A stretch of 6,196 nucleotides of DNA from Propionibacteriaceae bacterium (lineage in GTDB: Bacteria; Actinomycetota; Actinomycetes; Propionibacteriales; Propionibacteriaceae). Positions 5,656 to 6,196 of this stretch are shown here, piece by piece. A program made the position numbers and the translations under genes. The DNA is taken from positions 1 through 6,196 of the forward strand of contig JAJTCL010000171.1 of NCBI GenBank assembly GCA_021323255.1. The letters are read 5' to 3'. The stretch's first letter is position 1, and each line of letters starts with the position of its first letter. The notes under the pieces were generated by a model. That model did not search any database and was not told the DNA's origin. It saw only the letters and a program-made list of their open reading frames with translations.

Positions 5656-6196
5656 GTGCGTACGACCCGCATCCTCGTGGCCACAATGGCCGCCGCGTTG
5701 GCGCTTGTCCTCCCTTGCGCCGCGCCCGCCCACGCCGCGGGCCCAAGAAATTGCACTTAGCTGCCAGGCCGTGACGTCGACCGTGTCGGTTGCTACGAGT
5801 TGGTGTGGGTGGACGGTGTCGGTCAGGATGACGTTCGCGAACGTGCAATTCAAGGGCAAGGTGCCGAGCCACCGACTGGGCAATTTCTACGTGATAGGGC
5901 CGCAGGACGACACGCCTCAGAGCGAGGATGCGACCTTCGTGCATGACCACACCGTCGCCGGCACGCCATAGCAGAACCACGGTTCTTACCGCGTGCACCT
6001 GCGCGGCATCTTCGTGCTGTGCAGTGCTGAGGGCCTCGCCGCTGGTGCCTGCGTAGCGACCTTGAGCCCGCTCGAGGGGCTGGGAACTCTAGCCTTGGCC
6101 ACGACCGTGAATGGTTAGCTGCTGACTTCGGTTGAGGCCATCGAGGCGGCTGCAGAGGCTGGGCTCGTCACACTGCAAGACACCGGGGCGGTGCTG
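5656..6196 (+). pseudogene. Decayed secreted protein gene, runs off the right edge
   Basis: GTG 5656 begins a textbook signal peptide: RTTR, then a hydrophobic core ILVATMAAALALVL, then an AHA-A cleavage site (APAHAAGP). That frame stops at TAG 5758-5760 but stays protein-like beyond it (VGCYELVWVDGV). Near 5818-5828 coding passes to the next frame: RMTFANVQFKGKVPSHRLGN, FYVIGPQDDTPQ, then TAG 5969-5971, QNHGSYRVHLRGIFVLCSAE, TAG 6116-6118, and LLTSVEAIEAAAEAGLVTLQ to the window end. The whole reads as one exported protein of at least about 180 residues, broken by three in-frame TAG codons and one frameshift. I do not recognise the family. ATG 5643 (MTRF) followed by a one-base slip is another possible start. 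Composition after the signal peptide is soluble, with a few Cys, as in an extracytoplasmic protein. Confidence 0.6.

Noticed and set aside
5396..5971. Single 191-codon plus-strand gene
   Set aside because: Its first two thirds are Arg/Pro-rich and not protein-like, while a real signal peptide occurs in another frame at 5656. Only the last third belongs to the decayed secreted protein.
1..6196. Insertion sequence or integron joining the fragments
   Set aside because: No transposase or integrase coding, no paired terminal inverted repeats and no target-site duplications were found at the scars near 183, 1412 and 4508.

Overview
The window is GC-rich DNA with GTG/TTG starts, extended TANNNT-type -10 boxes and two apparently leaderless regulator genes. 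It also carries a GAP (Sap/GPL-addressing-like) membrane protein. Together these suggest a mycolic-acid actinomycete (Mycobacterium/Nocardia/Rhodococcus type); this is inference from composition and gene content, not a proven taxon.

Layout. (1) 1-183, minus strand: part of an unidentified protein running off the left edge, with no usable start codon. (2) 187-1411, plus strand: a small autoregulated unit. A perfect 20-bp palindrome and a TANNNT box precede a leaderless TetR gene, followed 6 nt later by a GAP-family membrane protein gene that is broken by one frameshift. (3) 1412-1780: no intact gene; a likely decayed C-terminal scrap (malic-enzyme-like), an unexplained minus-strand coding-like patch and a hairpin. 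(4) 4230-1781, minus strand: three intact genes, DUF4389 membrane protein, short-chain dehydrogenase (SDR) and DUF4386 membrane protein, each with a good Shine-Dalgarno site. (5) 4349-4569, minus strand: a remnant of a medium-chain (zinc-type/quinone oxidoreductase-like) dehydrogenase, mostly deleted. (6) 4610-5359, plus strand: a second TetR gene (TetR_C_1-like) whose promoter and ATG lie inside a paired operator. (7) 5360-6196, plus strand: no intact gene; a secreted-protein gene (signal peptide at 5656) decayed by a frameshift and three in-frame TAG codons, running off the right edge.

How it fits together. The centre looks like a TetR-controlled redox/membrane cassette. The regulator faces a dehydrogenase remnant, and downstream on the same strand lie DUF4389, SDR and DUF4386. 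The simplest story is an ancestral divergent regulon (TetR <> MDR-DUF4389-SDR-DUF4386) whose first gene was deleted while the rest survived. The flanks are a graveyard of broken genes. I see no CRISPR array, tRNA, rRNA, transposase or complete mobile element. I do not see a clearly new defence or biosynthetic system. The most distinctive signals are the operator architectures, the dehydrogenase deletion scar and the unidentified decayed proteins.
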